From Citrobacter amalonaticus (GTDB lineage Bacteria; Pseudomonadota; Gammaproteobacteria; Enterobacterales; Enterobacteriaceae): a stretch of 42,860 nucleotides of DNA. Below are positions 33,411 to 40,278 of this stretch, one piece after another (position 1 is the first letter of the stretch; the number at the start of each line of letters is the position of its first letter). The notes under the pieces are model-generated. The model was not told the origin of the DNA. It ran no database searches and was given only the letters and a program-made list of their open reading frames with translations. Location of the stretch: the NCBI RefSeq assembly GCF_018323885.1, contig NZ_AP024588.1:1-42860 (forward strand), given 5' to 3'. A program made the translations under genes and the position numbers.

Positions 33411-33546
33411 GACCTTTCCTCTTCAGCATTAGCTTCACTTTCTCCAACTCAGCCCGAAATCGACCAGGCTGTTTGAAGCTGGATAAGAACCGATCACGAA
33501 GTATGTTTTTGTGTAATTTGTCCTGGTCAGGACTGAGTGATTTCAT
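33403..33546 (-). CDS. Small conserved gene between cII and O
   Basis: 47 residues read by hand: [40 protein letters not shown] then KRKGHE. I remember near-identical small ORFs at this place in P22-group phages. Charged helix, AGGAGA ribosome site, 8-base overlap with O. Function unknown. Confidence 0.75.
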   Translation of the reverse strand: MKSLSPDQDKLHKNILRDRFLSSFKQPGRFRAELEKVKLMLKRKGHE

Positions 33547-33553
33547 CTATAAT
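33524..33553 (+). promoter_or_regulatory. Promoter PO for the oop antisense RNA
   Basis: TGGTCA (33524-33529), 18 bases, and a perfect TATAAT (33548-33553) on the plus strand, facing the cII gene. It would start a short RNA near 33560. Confidence 0.65.
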
Positions 33554-33559
33554 TTCTCC

Positions 33560-33628
33560 TGTGTGGTTGACATAACACAGTGTTCTCAAGCGTCCAGATT
33601 GCTACCAACAACTGGACGTTTTTCTTTT
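33560..33628 (+). ncRNA. oop: oop antisense RNA against the 3' end of cII
   Basis: From the promoter at 33524-33553 a transcript would run to a strong terminator: CGTCCAG (33591-33597), loop, CTGGACG (33612-33618), TTTTTCTTTT. It is about 65 bases long, and about 40 of them are antisense to the cII end (stop at 33586). Lambda oop (77 nt) lies in the same place and lowers CII. Ends are approximate. Confidence 0.8.
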
Positions 33629-33864
33629 GTGAGATAATTAGCCAGTCGCTTTGTAAGCTCTGCCATTTCCTCGTCTTCGATTCCGTATTCCAGAACCGCC
33701 AGCATCATGCTCACCTGAGAGAAGAATCCACTCTTCCATCGGCTTACCTGGTATTCAGGAATGCCCATAGCTTTAGCGAATGTCTTCTGACCCATCAGAG
33801 CCAGTTTGTTCAGTAGTGACGACTCGATTCGAGCTGCTTTCTTGCTTTGAGTTGCAATGTCCAT
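33586..33864 (-). CDS. cII: CII transcription activator
   Basis: 92 residues. MDIATQSKKAARIESSLLNKLA, GQKTFAKAMGIPEYQVSRWK (helix-turn-helix) and the C-terminal ANYLTKEK region match lambdoid CII. It activates promoters such as PRE, next to its own 5' end, to start lysogeny; its 3' end is the oop target. Confidence 0.93.
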   Translation of the reverse strand: MDIATQSKKAARIESSLLNKLALMGQKTFAKAMGIPEYQVSRWKSGFFSQVSMMLAVLEYGIEDEEMAELTKRLANYLTKEKRPVVGSNLDA

Positions 33865-33874
33865 TTCGTATTAT
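33842..33874 (+). promoter_or_regulatory. CII-dependent promoter PRE
   Basis: TTGC-TTTGAG-TTGC (33842-33855) is the exact CII box TTGC-N6-TTGC. A -10-like TATTAT follows at 33869-33874, 17 bases from the central hexamer. It points toward cI, antisense to cro, as in lambda. Confidence 0.85.
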
Positions 33875-33897
33875 TTCCATAGTTAAATAGTTGAATA

Positions 33898-33913
33898 CGC
33901 ATCGATTGATGCG
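33898..33913 (-). other. CGCATC/GATGCG hairpin near nutR (tR1 region)
   Basis: CGCATC-GATT-GATGCG (plus) is a perfect 6-bp stem between cro and cII. No T-run follows on the minus strand, so it may be part of a Rho-dependent tR1-like stop or an RNA structure near nutR. Confidence 0.4.
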
Positions 33914-33922
33914 ATGTGTTAT

Positions 33923-33964
33923 TTCCACACGGGCGGAGAAGATGACCAAAAATGTTAAAGAGCG
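33923..33964 (-). promoter_or_regulatory. nutR: boxA and boxB for N antitermination
   Basis: On the minus strand boxA is CGCTCTTTAAC (33964-33954), and about 14 bases on is TTCTCCGCCCGTGTGGAA (33940-33923). The loop core GCCCGTGT matches nutL GCCCTTGT. N, with host Nus factors, would bind here to read through terminators in the right operon. The outer stem of boxB is weaker than in nutL. Confidence 0.7.
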
Positions 33965-33971
33965 GTACTGC

Positions 33972-34181
33972 TTAAGCGACTCTAGGTGGGAATAGGTCGT
34001 CAAAACCTACTTCAGCACCATGCTTGTTCAACACAAAAAGAATCTGACGACATTGAGTGGCACTTAGATCGCGACGGCCATTTTCGTAATGACCAATTGC
34101 ACCCTTAGTGAGTCCAAGCTCCGTTGCCAGCTCTCCCTGTGTGAGCCCAAGCCTTTCACGAATGTCTCGTAGCTTGTTCAT
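33972..34181 (-). CDS. cro: Cro-like repressor
   Basis: 69 residues, starting [24 protein letters not shown], with helix-turn-helix [20 protein letters not shown]. First gene of the right early operon, directly behind PR. It should compete with CI at the six operators. RBS GGAGGA lies before the ATG. Confidence 0.9.
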   Translation of the reverse strand: MNKLRDIRERLGLTQGELATELGLTKGAIGHYENGRRDLSATQCRQILFVLNKHGAEVGFDDLFPPRVA

Positions 34182-34205
34182 AAGGTTCCTCCGTAACTAA
34201 TATCA

Positions 34206-34234
34206 AGTATACGTTTCGTATTCGCAATTGGCAA
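34206..34234 (-). promoter_or_regulatory. Rightward early promoter PR
   Basis: On the minus strand TTGCCA (34234-34229), 17 bases, TATACT (34211-34206), upstream of cro. The -10 region overlaps the operator at 34209-34221, so repressor binding would block it. Confidence 0.85.
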
Positions 34235-34280
34235 GCTAAATATACATTTTGTGTCTCGCAAAAAGGAATACAGTTCGTAT
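34209..34280. promoter_or_regulatory. Right operator cluster OR (three sites)
   Basis: Three copies of an ATAC-N5-GTAT palindrome: 34209-34221 ATACGTTTCGTAT, 34242-34254 ATACATTTTGTGT, 34268-34280 ATACAGTTCGTAT. They match the three sites at 35010-35081, so CI and Cro probably use all six. Centre spacings are 33 and 26 bp. Confidence 0.85.
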
Positions 34281-34295
34281 GATCAGGACATGAAT

Positions 34296-34952
34296 ATGAA
34301 ATGGTATGAACTAGCCAAAGACCTCATGAAGGGGCGCGGCGTATCTCAAGAGACGTTGGCAGAGCACCTCGGCATTACAAAGGGTGCTGTTAGTCATTGG
34401 CTTAACGCAAGACGCGAGCCAAGCCTTGAGGATATAGCCAAAATCATGACTTATCTTGGGCTTCGTAGTTTCGAGGTCAATGCAGACGGCACCATCAGGG
34501 ATAAATCCTCCGCTACAAACGTAACTTTCCACGGAAAGAATGAGCCAAAGGGAAGCTATCCCGTAATCAGCTGGGTAAGTGCAGGTGAATGGATGGAAGC
34601 CGTAGAACCGTATCATAAGCGAGCTATCGACCGCTGGTATGAAACAAATATAGATTGCTCTGAGAACTCATTTTGGCTGGATGTTAAGGGCGATTCAATG
34701 ACATCACCTGTAGGCCTGAGTATTCCTGAAGGTATGGTTATACTTGTTGATCCAGAAGTTGAGCCCATCAATGGGAAGCTGGTTGTAGCTAAGTTAGATA
34801 GCGAAAATGAAGCCACCTTTAAAAAGCTTGTAATAGACGCCGGGAGACGTTTCCTGAAGCCTCTAAACCCTCAGTATCCCATGATTGAAGTGAATGGGAA
34901 TTGCCGCATTATCGGCGTAGTTGTAGACGCCAAAATCACCAACCTCCCCTAA
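34296..34952 (+). CDS. cI: CI prophage repressor
   Basis: 218 residues from the ATG at 34296 (AGGA 7 bases upstream); a start at 34251 would run through an operator and lacks a ribosome site, and 34290 is too close to AGGA. Helix-turn-helix VSQETLAEHLGITKGAVSHW lies near residue 16-35. The C-terminal S24 domain has the cleavage site AG in WVSAGEW, Ser in KGDSM and Lys in TFKKL, so RecA-dependent self-cleavage should work. Confidence 0.93.
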   Translation: MKWYELAKDLMKGRGVSQETLAEHLGITKGAVSHWLNARREPSLEDIAKIMTYLGLRSFEVNADGTIRDKSSATNVTFHGKNEPKGSYPVISWVSAGEWMEAVEPYHKRAIDRWYETNIDCSENSFWLDVKGDSMTSPVGLSIPEGMVILVDPEVEPINGKLVVAKLDSENEATFKKLVIDAGRRFLKPLNPQYPMIEVNGNCRIIGVVVDAKITNLP

Positions 34953-34958
34953 TATAAA

Positions 34959-34980
34959 GGTCGCTTAAGCGGCCTTTTTT
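34959..34980 (+). terminator. Terminator after cI
   Basis: GGTCGC-TTAA-GCGGCC (one G-U pair) followed by TTTTTT on the plus strand. It separates cI from PL. The same stem sequence recurs at 35637 and 36550. Confidence 0.88.
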
Positions 34981-35009
34981 GTATTCCTCCAAAAATAAAT
35001 TCCTTTTGT

Positions 35010-35081
35010 ATACATATTGTTACCTGTTTTCTTGCACTTTCGTATACATTTTGTATTGCGCTATTGGGATACGTTTTGTAT
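35010..35081. promoter_or_regulatory. Left operator cluster OL (three sites)
   Basis: ATACATATTGTTA (35010-35022), ATACATTTTGTAT (35044-35056) and ATACGTTTTGTAT (35069-35081) share the ATAC-N5-GTAT pattern of OR. Centre spacings are 34 and 25 bp, almost the same as OR, which fits cooperative or looped CI binding. Confidence 0.85.
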
Positions 35082-35084
35082 ATT
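35056..35084 (+). promoter_or_regulatory. Leftward early promoter PL
   Basis: TTGCGC (35056-35061), 17 bases, TATATT (35079-35084) on the plus strand. It overlaps the third operator and points to nutL and N. The -35 is poor, so exact hexamers are uncertain. Confidence 0.6.
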
Positions 35085-35130
35085 TACCCCATCAGCAGGA
35101 CGCACCACCGAGACAAGGAATTGAGTCTCA

Positions 35131-35175
35131 GCTCTTTAACATAGATGGGGTTACTTCTCCCGCCCTTGTGGGAGA
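35131..35175 (+). promoter_or_regulatory. nutL: boxA and boxB for N antitermination
   Basis: BoxA GCTCTTTAAC (35131-35140) is followed 15 bases later by boxB: TCTCCC-GCCCTTGT-GGGAGA (35156-35175), a 6-bp stem that can extend by a G-U and a C-G pair. Placed between PL and N as in lambda. Confidence 0.85.
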
Positions 35176-35351
35176 CCAAAGAGTAGTTGGCTTTGGGATT
35201 GGATGAATGCGCAGGCTGATGCGCAGTGGGACGTGGCTGACTCACGAGGATGGCTCAAGCGAATAAGCAAGCTAGACGCCGCCGAATAAGCGCCTTATGC
35301 CGGAGATCAGCACCGGCCATCCAATCACCAAAGCTAACCACTGGAGGACAT

Positions 35352-35633
35352 ATGACCAACTTTACCGCACACAACAGCGTTACACGTCGTTATCTGAAGC
35401 GTGGTGAGCTGATTGCTAAGCGACGCGCTGAGGCTTCTCAGAATGCGTTACATAAAGCCAACGACATGCATCGGGTAGACAGAGCCACTTCGCTCGGAAG
35501 TCTGCGCGATAAGAAAGAGCAGGAAGCACCACAGAAAACTAATCGCCTGTACTACAGAAATCCTCGCAGTGAAATGGGAGTGACTTGTGTAGGACGGCAG
35601 AAAATGAAATTAGGCAGTAAGCCACTCATCTAA
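35352..35633 (+). CDS. N: N antiterminator, phage 21 type
   Basis: 93 residues from the ATG at 35352 (GGAGGACAT directly upstream); the frame opens earlier at 35250 without a ribosome site. An Arg/Lys-rich N-terminal motif (TRRYLKRGELIAKRRAEA) would bind boxB; the C-terminus YRNPRSEMGVTCVGRQKMKL, ending GSKPLI, is nearly that of phage 21 N. It binds nut RNA and makes polymerase ignore terminators. Confidence 0.92.
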   Translation: MTNFTAHNSVTRRYLKRGELIAKRRAEASQNALHKANDMHRVDRATSLGSLRDKKEQEAPQKTNRLYYRNPRSEMGVTCVGRQKMKLGSKPLI

Positions 35634-35636
35634 TCA

Positions 35637-35657
35637 GGTCGCAACGCGGCCTTTTTT
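35637..35657 (+). terminator. Terminator after N
   Basis: GGTCGC-AAC-GCGGCC followed by TTTTTT, the same stem as after cI and after the repeat-protein gene. N should read through it. Confidence 0.85.
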
Positions 35658-35683
35658 ATTACCTCATATTCAGGAATAACAAC

Positions 35684-36559
35684 ATGACCAAAGAAATTGT
35701 TACTTTCAAGGGATTCAATAAAGAACTCAAGTGCCGTGACTTCCAGTTTGAAATTGGCAAAACCTTTCACCATGAAGGAAAGGTTGAGGCTTGCGGTTCT
35801 GGTTTTCATGCCTGTGAATGCCCTTTCGATGTGTTTGGATATTACTCGCCGGCAGATAGTCGTTTTGCCGAAACCATTTCATTCGGTGTAACTGATCGCG
35901 AAGAAGATGGTGATACGAAAATAGCCAGCGCCAGCATCACTATTAAAGCTGAACTGACACTTCCTCAATTCATTCATCGTGGTATCGAATGGATATGGAG
36001 CAAGATTGATAAGTCACTTGAGCAGCAGATCATGACTGGCGACTGGTCAGCGGCAACCAACACTGGCAACCGGTCAGCGGCAACCAACACTGGCGACTGG
36101 TCAGCGGCAACCAACACTGGCGACTGGTCAGCGGCAACCAACACTGGCTACCAGTCAGCGGCAACCAACACTGGCGACTGGTCAGCGGCAACCAACACTG
36201 GCGACTGGTCAGCGGCAACCAACACTGGCAACCGGTCAGCGGCAACCAACACTGGCAACCGGTCAGCGGCAACCAACACTGGCAACCGGTCAGCGGCAAC
36301 CAACACTGGCGACTGGTCAGCGGCAACCAACACTGGCGACTGGTCAGAGGCAGAGGTGTCAGGATCACAATCCGTAGCTGTATCACTCGGCATTGAAGGT
36401 AAAGCGAGAGCATCTGAAAACGGTGCAATCGTGCTCTGCTATCGAGATGAAGATGGAGAGTTAATTCATATCCGGTCCAGCAAGGTTGGCGAGAATGGAA
36501 TTAAACCTGATACCTGGTATCAACTTGATGAAGATGGTGAGTTTGTAGAGGTCGCGTAA
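35684..36559 (+). CDS. Repeat-rich solenoid-like protein in the left operon
   Basis: 291 residues. Residues 1-115 form an N-terminal domain (MTKEIVTFKGFNKELKCRDF, ACGSGFHACECPFDVFGYY, RFAETISFG) that I remember from phage proteins of the DUF7666 type. Residues 119-226 are 12 tandem nine-residue units, eleven of them G-[D/N/Y]-[W/R/Q]-S-A-A-T-N-T, then a degenerate one; the C-terminus has GSQSVAVSLG and a further acidic tail. Such short repeats with Gly and small residues suggest a beta-roll or solenoid like YadA-type heads. The gene is flanked by near-identical terminators. Function unknown. Confidence 0.78.
   Translation: MTKEIVTFKGFNKELKCRDFQFEIGKTFHHEGKVEACGSGFHACECPFDVFGYYSPADSRFAETISFGVTDREEDGDTKIASASITIKAELTLPQFIHRGIEWIWSKIDKSLEQQIMTGDWSAATNTGNRSAATNTGDWSAATNTGDWSAATNTGYQSAATNTGDWSAATNTGDWSAATNTGNRSAATNTGNRSAATNTGNRSAATNTGDWSAATNTGDWSEAEVSGSQSVAVSLGIEGKARASENGAIVLCYRDEDGELIHIRSSKVGENGIKPDTWYQLDEDGEFVEVA
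36038..36361 (+). repeat. Twelve 27-bp tandem repeats within the solenoid-like gene
   Basis: Units start GGC and read GGC-[GACTGG / AACCGG / TACCAG]-TCAGCGGCAACCAACACT; the order of the variable six bases is D W, N R, D W, D W, Y Q, D W, D W, N R, N R, N R, D W, D W. Only the last unit is degraded elsewhere. The constant part is identical at the DNA level, a sign of recent expansion or gene conversion. Confidence 0.95.
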
Positions 36560-36575
36560 TGCGGCCTTTTATTTT
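36550..36575 (+). terminator. Terminator after the repeat-protein gene
   Basis: GGTCGC-GTAAT-GCGGCC followed by TTTTATTTT, formed partly by the last codons of the gene. It repeats the stem found at 34959 and 35637. Confidence 0.85.
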
Positions 36576-36598
36576 GGCAGCAAGCCACAGAGGTGAAT

Positions 36599-36820
36599 AT
36601 GAAAGATACAAGTGGACCAGCATTTCCTTATTCAGGAGTGCACAAAGGAAGCGATATGAACTACATCATCGATAACCATGGTATGACGTTACGTGATTAC
36701 TTCGCAGCAAAGTTCATGCATGGGATTTGTGCAAATCCAGACTAACTTTATGACGACGAACCACTTGCTAAAGAAGCTTATGCGATGGCAGACGCAATGC
36801 TCAAGGCTCGGGAGGAGTGA
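36599..36820 (+). pseudogene. Small early protein gene broken by one in-frame stop
   Basis: The frame starts ATG at 36599 (MKDTSGPAFPYSG, MTLRDYFAAKFMHGICANPD) and hits TAA at 36743-36745. The same frame then continues LYDDEPLAKEAYAMADAMLK, AREE to TGA at 36820, which is the C-terminal half of the intact proteins of this type in other enteric phages. A single base change accounts for it. The 48-residue product may still be made; AGGTGA precedes the start. Confidence 0.75.
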
Positions 36821-36960
36821 TGATTTGCCAATCATGCGGTGGTCAGGTTGTCTGGAAGGGCTCATGGCCAAACCTGACTCATACAGAATGCGAGTCATGC
36901 GGCGCAGTGAATAACCGGGCGGTTGATGAGCCTGATGAAAGCGATCAAGAAAGCGAATAA
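36820..36960 (+). CDS. Small zinc-ribbon protein
   Basis: 46 residues: MICQSCGGQVVWKGSWPNL, THTECESCGAVNNRAVDEPD, then an acidic end. Two CxxC pairs form a likely zinc ribbon. Start overlaps the preceding stop (TGATG), so it depends on reading of the broken gene for coupling. Function unknown. Confidence 0.75.
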   Translation: MICQSCGGQVVWKGSWPNLTHTECESCGAVNNRAVDEPDESDQESE

Positions 36961-36964
36961 GCAC

Positions 36965-37045
36965 CTATAGCAGATTTACGAGTCTGCTATGTGAGCAATA
37001 TCGCTCGTAACCATGACAGGAGACGAAGAACTGTCTGGTTAGATT
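36965..37045 (+). other. Structured non-coding stretch with stacked hairpins
   Basis: Between the zinc-ribbon gene and the 329-aa gene three short stems can form: AGCAGA/TCTGCT, GAGC/GCTC, and ACAG/CTGT. No ORF is seen. It could be a small RNA or a leader structure; nothing identifies it. Confidence 0.35.
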
Positions 37046-37069
37046 GAGAAATCATCCCTTGATAGTCTT

Positions 37070-37097
37070 GCCGCTCTATATGGGCGGCATTCTTTTT
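37070..37097 (+). terminator. Terminator before the 329-aa gene
   Basis: GCCGC-TCTATATGG-GCGGC followed by ATTCTTTTT on the plus strand. Needs N to be passed. Confidence 0.78.
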
Positions 37098-37110
37098 GCC
37101 TGGAGGAGAT

Positions 37111-38085
37111 ATGAGTAACGCATTGCAATTAAGTATTATTAAAACCGACGCTGGTAAATGTTTTATCACTGATTGCACAGAAAAGGACGGTTATTACTAC
37201 CAGTACCATCAATCTAAAATTGCCGATCTCCTATTTGACGGAGTTAAACCTAAAGCCAGCTTTCACAAAAACTGGTTTGATATTGAACATTACCCTGAAA
37301 AGGTTGAGCGAATTATCTCTGGTGAACGAATTAATGTTCGCTACGAGCTAAAAGATGCTGAACTTGAGAGCAAAAAATACCCTTTAACGCTTAGTTACAA
37401 TGAGCGTGACGCAGTGGATGAGGATATCAGAGGCTCTCTTTATGAATACAAATACGATACTGCACCTGATTACACCTCTCCAGTTGACGTTGAATTAACG
37501 TTAGTATGTGAGGTTGAAAATTTTCGTGACGCACCAGAATTTAATTATTCTGCAATCAGAAAGGTTGAGTTCCGCGAGGAGCGCTACACCGTAAAAAACG
37601 TTAACGTAAAACACTCTCTTGTTGACTGCATCATAATTCCTGAGCCTTTGCGTGCTAACAGCCCTTGTGAGATTTCATCGAAAGAAATGTATGACATTGT
37701 ACGCCAGCACGTAAAAGATAACATCGACAACAAACTGGCTAGAATAACAAGTGATTACGCATTTTGCTTTACCGTTAAAAAAATAATACCGCTCCTTAAG
37801 CCTCACACATATTCATATCAGGATATTTTTGCCAGAACCAAGAAGCAAAGAGCAAAGTTGCACTTTAAGACTGACACGGCGAAAGAAGTTGAAATCTTCC
37901 AAATGACACATGAACAGGAAAATTACAAGGGTTATACGGCGATTAAAGGATTCAAAGCCAATAACGAATGGGAGCTAAAGGAAATGATTGATAACTTCCT
38001 TACGACGCTTATGGATACCATTCACGCGCCAATAGAGCAATGCTCATGCTGTGGCGGTACAGGCTACACGCAAGACATGAAATAG
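37111..38085 (+). CDS. Conserved phage early protein, unknown function
   Basis: 324 residues from the ATG at 37111 (GGAGG 5 bases upstream); an earlier frame start at 37096 lacks one. No clear fold from sequence; a C-terminal CSCCGGTGYT is a short zinc-knuckle-like motif. AT-rich with many Lys, Asp and Glu. It stands alone between two terminators, the layout of a moron. No function assigned. Confidence 0.7.
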   Translation: MSNALQLSIIKTDAGKCFITDCTEKDGYYYQYHQSKIADLLFDGVKPKASFHKNWFDIEHYPEKVERIISGERINVRYELKDAELESKKYPLTLSYNERDAVDEDIRGSLYEYKYDTAPDYTSPVDVELTLVCEVENFRDAPEFNYSAIRKVEFREERYTVKNVNVKHSLVDCIIIPEPLRANSPCEISSKEMYDIVRQHVKDNIDNKLARITSDYAFCFTVKKIIPLLKPHTYSYQDIFARTKKQRAKLHFKTDTAKEVEIFQMTHEQENYKGYTAIKGFKANNEWELKEMIDNFLTTLMDTIHAPIEQCSCCGGTGYTQDMK

Positions 38086-38105
38086 CCGCCTGAGTGCGGC
38101 TTTTT
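38085..38105 (+). terminator. Terminator after the 329-aa gene
   Basis: GCCGC-CTGAGT-GCGGC followed by TTTTTC, starting at the stop codon of the gene before. Confidence 0.85.
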
Positions 38106-38181
38106 CATACCAGCATATCAACAGAGATTCATTCGAGTCTCTTTCGCTATGACAACAACATTCAACTTAAGGAACTTCCCC

Positions 38182-38316
38182 ATGATGCAACTCAGCTATG
38201 CGGGAAGCGGCGTCATGTCCGCTTTCTATCCCGCTGAATCAGAATTATCCAAACGTATTCGTCGTCTTATTCGCGCTGTTCGCAAGCAACTGGAGGCGTT
38301 ATGCAAAACACATTAA
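38182..38316 (+). CDS. cIII: CIII, protector of CII
   Basis: 44 residues: MMQLSYAGSGVMSAFYPAES, ELSKRIRRLIRAVRKQLEAL, CKTH. The order YAG...PSES-like, L-R-rich amphipathic helix matches lambda CIII (YAIAGW...PSESLLERITRKLRDGWK), which blocks FtsH. AAGGA lies before two adjacent ATGs. It overlaps kil by 16 bases, as in lambda. Confidence 0.85.
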   Translation: MMQLSYAGSGVMSAFYPAESELSKRIRRLIRAVRKQLEALCKTH

Positions 38317-38495
38317 CCGTTATTCGCCAGTGCGTAACTCCAGGGATGTTAGTTATGCACCACGGAAAGCCATGGAGAGCAGCAGTAAACAAAGACGGTA
38401 AGCTGCACATCCACACACTAACCGAAGCTAAGCCACTTAAAGACCTGCTGGTAGACATCGTTCTTAACCATAAAAACGAGCCGGAGATTATCTAG
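38301..38495 (+). CDS. kil: Kil-like protein (FtsZ inhibitor family)
   Basis: 64 residues: MQNTLTVIRQCVTPGMLVMHH, KPWRAAVNKDGKLHIHTLTE, AKPLKDLLVDIVL. The RQCVTPG core and spacing resemble Rac KilR and lambda-side Kil proteins that block FtsZ. GGAGG lies 4 bases before the ATG. Its place after cIII fits. Confidence 0.72.
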   Translation: MQNTLTVIRQCVTPGMLVMHHGKPWRAAVNKDGKLHIHTLTEAKPLKDLLVDIVLNHKNEPEII

Positions 38496-38602
38496 TGAGC
38501 ATTGCAGATACCTGGGCAGACGATGCGTTTATTCGCCTTATGAAAGACATGCTCAATCAGCAGAAAGAACAGGAGAAAGATGATGATTCTGACTCTGAAT
38601 GA
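38495..38602 (+). CDS. Very small acidic protein after kil
   Basis: 35 residues from a GTG that overlaps the kil [37 protein letters not shown]. It overlaps the next gene by 23 bases in another frame. Weak evidence beyond coupling. Confidence 0.5.
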   Translation: MSIADTWADDAFIRLMKDMLNQQKEQEKDDDSDSE

Positions 38603-38891
38603 TAAACGTGAAATATCGCAAATCATCGCATGTTTTACTGACGAAGATTACGAACGAATTAACAGTGAAGTTGATCGACTTTGCAAACGTTGCGACCCAA
38701 TAAGCGAAATGCTTCGCTCCTATAAACCTGACGAGCACACAAAGGACGCCATCGACTGGTTAGAGGATGACGACTGTAGCTATCAGGAAAAAGCAGCTGA
38801 GTGGTTCTGGGATGCAATTACGGAAAGGGTCAAAGCTGAATATGCATTCGACATATTCAAGCGCAGAAATGCTTATGGAGAGGCAGCATGA
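38580..38891 (+). CDS. Unknown early protein upstream of the exonuclease
   Basis: 103 residues starting [20 protein letters not shown], acidic, all-helical; [11 protein letters not shown] and [20 protein letters not shown]. It holds the place of Gam-like nuclease inhibitors next to phage exonucleases, but no sequence match is seen. It overlaps the exonuclease by 4 bases. Confidence 0.65.
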   Translation: MMILTLNDKREISQIIACFTDEDYERINSEVDRLCKRCDPISEMLRSYKPDEHTKDAIDWLEDDDCSYQEKAAEWFWDAITERVKAEYAFDIFKRRNAYGEAA

Positions 38892-39709
38892 AGCCTGGAG
38901 TTTATTATGGAATGGCTAACGAGGATTACCATGCTGACGAGGCGATAGGATCAACGTCTGTTAAGGCGATTAGCGTTAGCCCAGCAAATCTCTTCTTCAA
39001 CAAATTCACTGGAAGTAAATCAGCTCACATTGGAAGTGCGATTCATGCGGCATTGCTGGAGCCTGAATTATTCAGAAACGATTATCTGCTGATGCCAGAT
39101 GTCACATCGCGCAGTTCAAAGGAATATAAGTCAGCAACAGAATGTACAAATCCAGAATACATTTTAATTGGCAGTGAAGTAGATACCGTAAACAGGATGT
39201 TTGACTCTTCTCGTCTTAATGAAGACTTCATGGACTATATGAACACCAAAGGAAGTTCAGAGGTTTCCATGTTTGCAGAGTGTCCAGAAACAGGACTGAT
39301 GCTCAAATGCAGATTTGACAGGCTATCTGACACCCTCGCCTACCCTCTCGACGTTAAGAGCTGTAGAGACGCATCTGAACGCGGATTCAGTAACGCTTTC
39401 GGTCAGTATAAATACCACATTCAGGCAGCCTTTTATCTCTACGTTCTCAAGTTGGCAACTGGCATCGAATACAACCAGTTCGCATTCTTCGCTATCGAAA
39501 ACTCACCGCCATATCGCAACTGCATGTACTACATCGGTGAAGAATCTCTGGAGCTTGGCTATCGCGAAATGTATGCAGCATTAAACAAGCTCGTTGCCTG
39601 TAAAGAAAACGACTCGCTGAAGTACGAAGGAATTGTACTTCCATCCAATGAAATTAACGTTCCGGCATATCTGCTGGATGATGAATATTCAGATGAGGTT
39701 ATTCTCTAA
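38888..39709 (+). CDS. RecE-like exonuclease (PD-(D/E)XK)
   Basis: 273 residues. N-terminal [20 protein letters not shown] with SPANLFFNK and [14 protein letters not shown] is the RecE/exonuclease VIII C-domain start; [16 protein letters not shown] carries the D-x-K nuclease core and [10 protein letters not shown] follows. It should resect DNA ends for phage recombination. It overlaps the next gene by 1 base. Confidence 0.88.
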   Translation: MKPGVYYGMANEDYHADEAIGSTSVKAISVSPANLFFNKFTGSKSAHIGSAIHAALLEPELFRNDYLLMPDVTSRSSKEYKSATECTNPEYILIGSEVDTVNRMFDSSRLNEDFMDYMNTKGSSEVSMFAECPETGLMLKCRFDRLSDTLAYPLDVKSCRDASERGFSNAFGQYKYHIQAAFYLYVLKLATGIEYNQFAFFAIENSPPYRNCMYYIGEESLELGYREMYAALNKLVACKENDSLKYEGIVLPSNEINVPAYLLDDEYSDEVIL

Positions 39710-40278
39710 TGGACCTTTCACGCACAATCATTCCAAAGTCAGACCAAATTAACTTTGAGGATGTTCAGACGCAGAGCATTACAGCGGTAATTAAAGCTGT
39801 CCGCGCTGGAAACTCAGAGCAGCCTGTGTTCATAGATCTTGAAGGTTTCGATGGGAGACCTTACAAGCCGTCTAAATCAATGCGTCGCGTGTTAATCGGT
39901 GGATGGGGTGCTGATGGTCATTCCTGGGTTGGGCGCTCTCTTATGCTTGTAGGCGACCCATCGGTTAAATTCGGCGGTGTGGCTGTTGGCGGTATAAAGA
40001 TTTATGCAATGAGCGATATTGAATCAGATTTCTCAATGATGCTTTCGGTATCGCGAGGTAAACGAGCAGAACACCGCGTCAAAAAGCTGGAAGCAAAACA
40101 ACAGGCAACTCCTGAATCTGCATTGTCATGGTTTTCAGAGAATGCATTAAACATGGATTCAGCAAAGCTCGAAACAGCATACAGCCGAGCTAAAGGCGTT
40201 ATTGGAGATGATTCTACCATGAATCAAAAGCTCGACGAAATTTACCAACTCCGCAAAAAGGACTTGGAGACCGCCTAA
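39709..40278 (+). CDS. RecE-partner protein of unknown activity
   Basis: 189 residues, [41 protein letters not shown]-type core, GRSLMLVGDPSVKFGGVAVGG, then a helical tail. The same pair (RecE-like plus this) occurs in other phages, where it may be a DNA-binding annealing partner; it does not look like RecT or Red-beta. Overlaps both neighbours by 1 base. Confidence 0.7.
   Translation: MDLSRTIIPKSDQINFEDVQTQSITAVIKAVRAGNSEQPVFIDLEGFDGRPYKPSKSMRRVLIGGWGADGHSWVGRSLMLVGDPSVKFGGVAVGGIKIYAMSDIESDFSMMLSVSRGKRAEHRVKKLEAKQQATPESALSWFSENALNMDSAKLETAYSRAKGVIGDDSTMNQKLDEIYQLRKKDLETA

Noticed and set aside
34228..34256. PRM promoter for cI
   Set aside because: TTGGCA is present but no acceptable -10 lies at 16-18 bases, so I do not place PRM.
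34251..34295. Earlier start for cI at 34251
   Set aside because: It would need a GTG inside an operator and lacks a Shine-Dalgarno sequence; 34296 has both AGGA and the family N-terminus.
35250..35351. Arg-rich N-terminal extension of N
   Set aside because: No ribosome site, and the start at 35352 has GGAGG at the right distance.
36038..36361. CRISPR-like array
   Set aside because: The units are contiguous with no spacers, and they keep the reading frame of a protein.
36030..36428. Long antisense frame across the tandem repeats, rich in CWLPLTSRQ-type units
   Set aside because: It is the mirror of the 27-bp repeats, has no ribosome site and is explained by the sense gene.
36693..36914. 73-residue plus-strand frame over the broken gene
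   Set aside because: It is out of frame with both the pseudogene and the zinc-ribbon gene and has no ribosome site.
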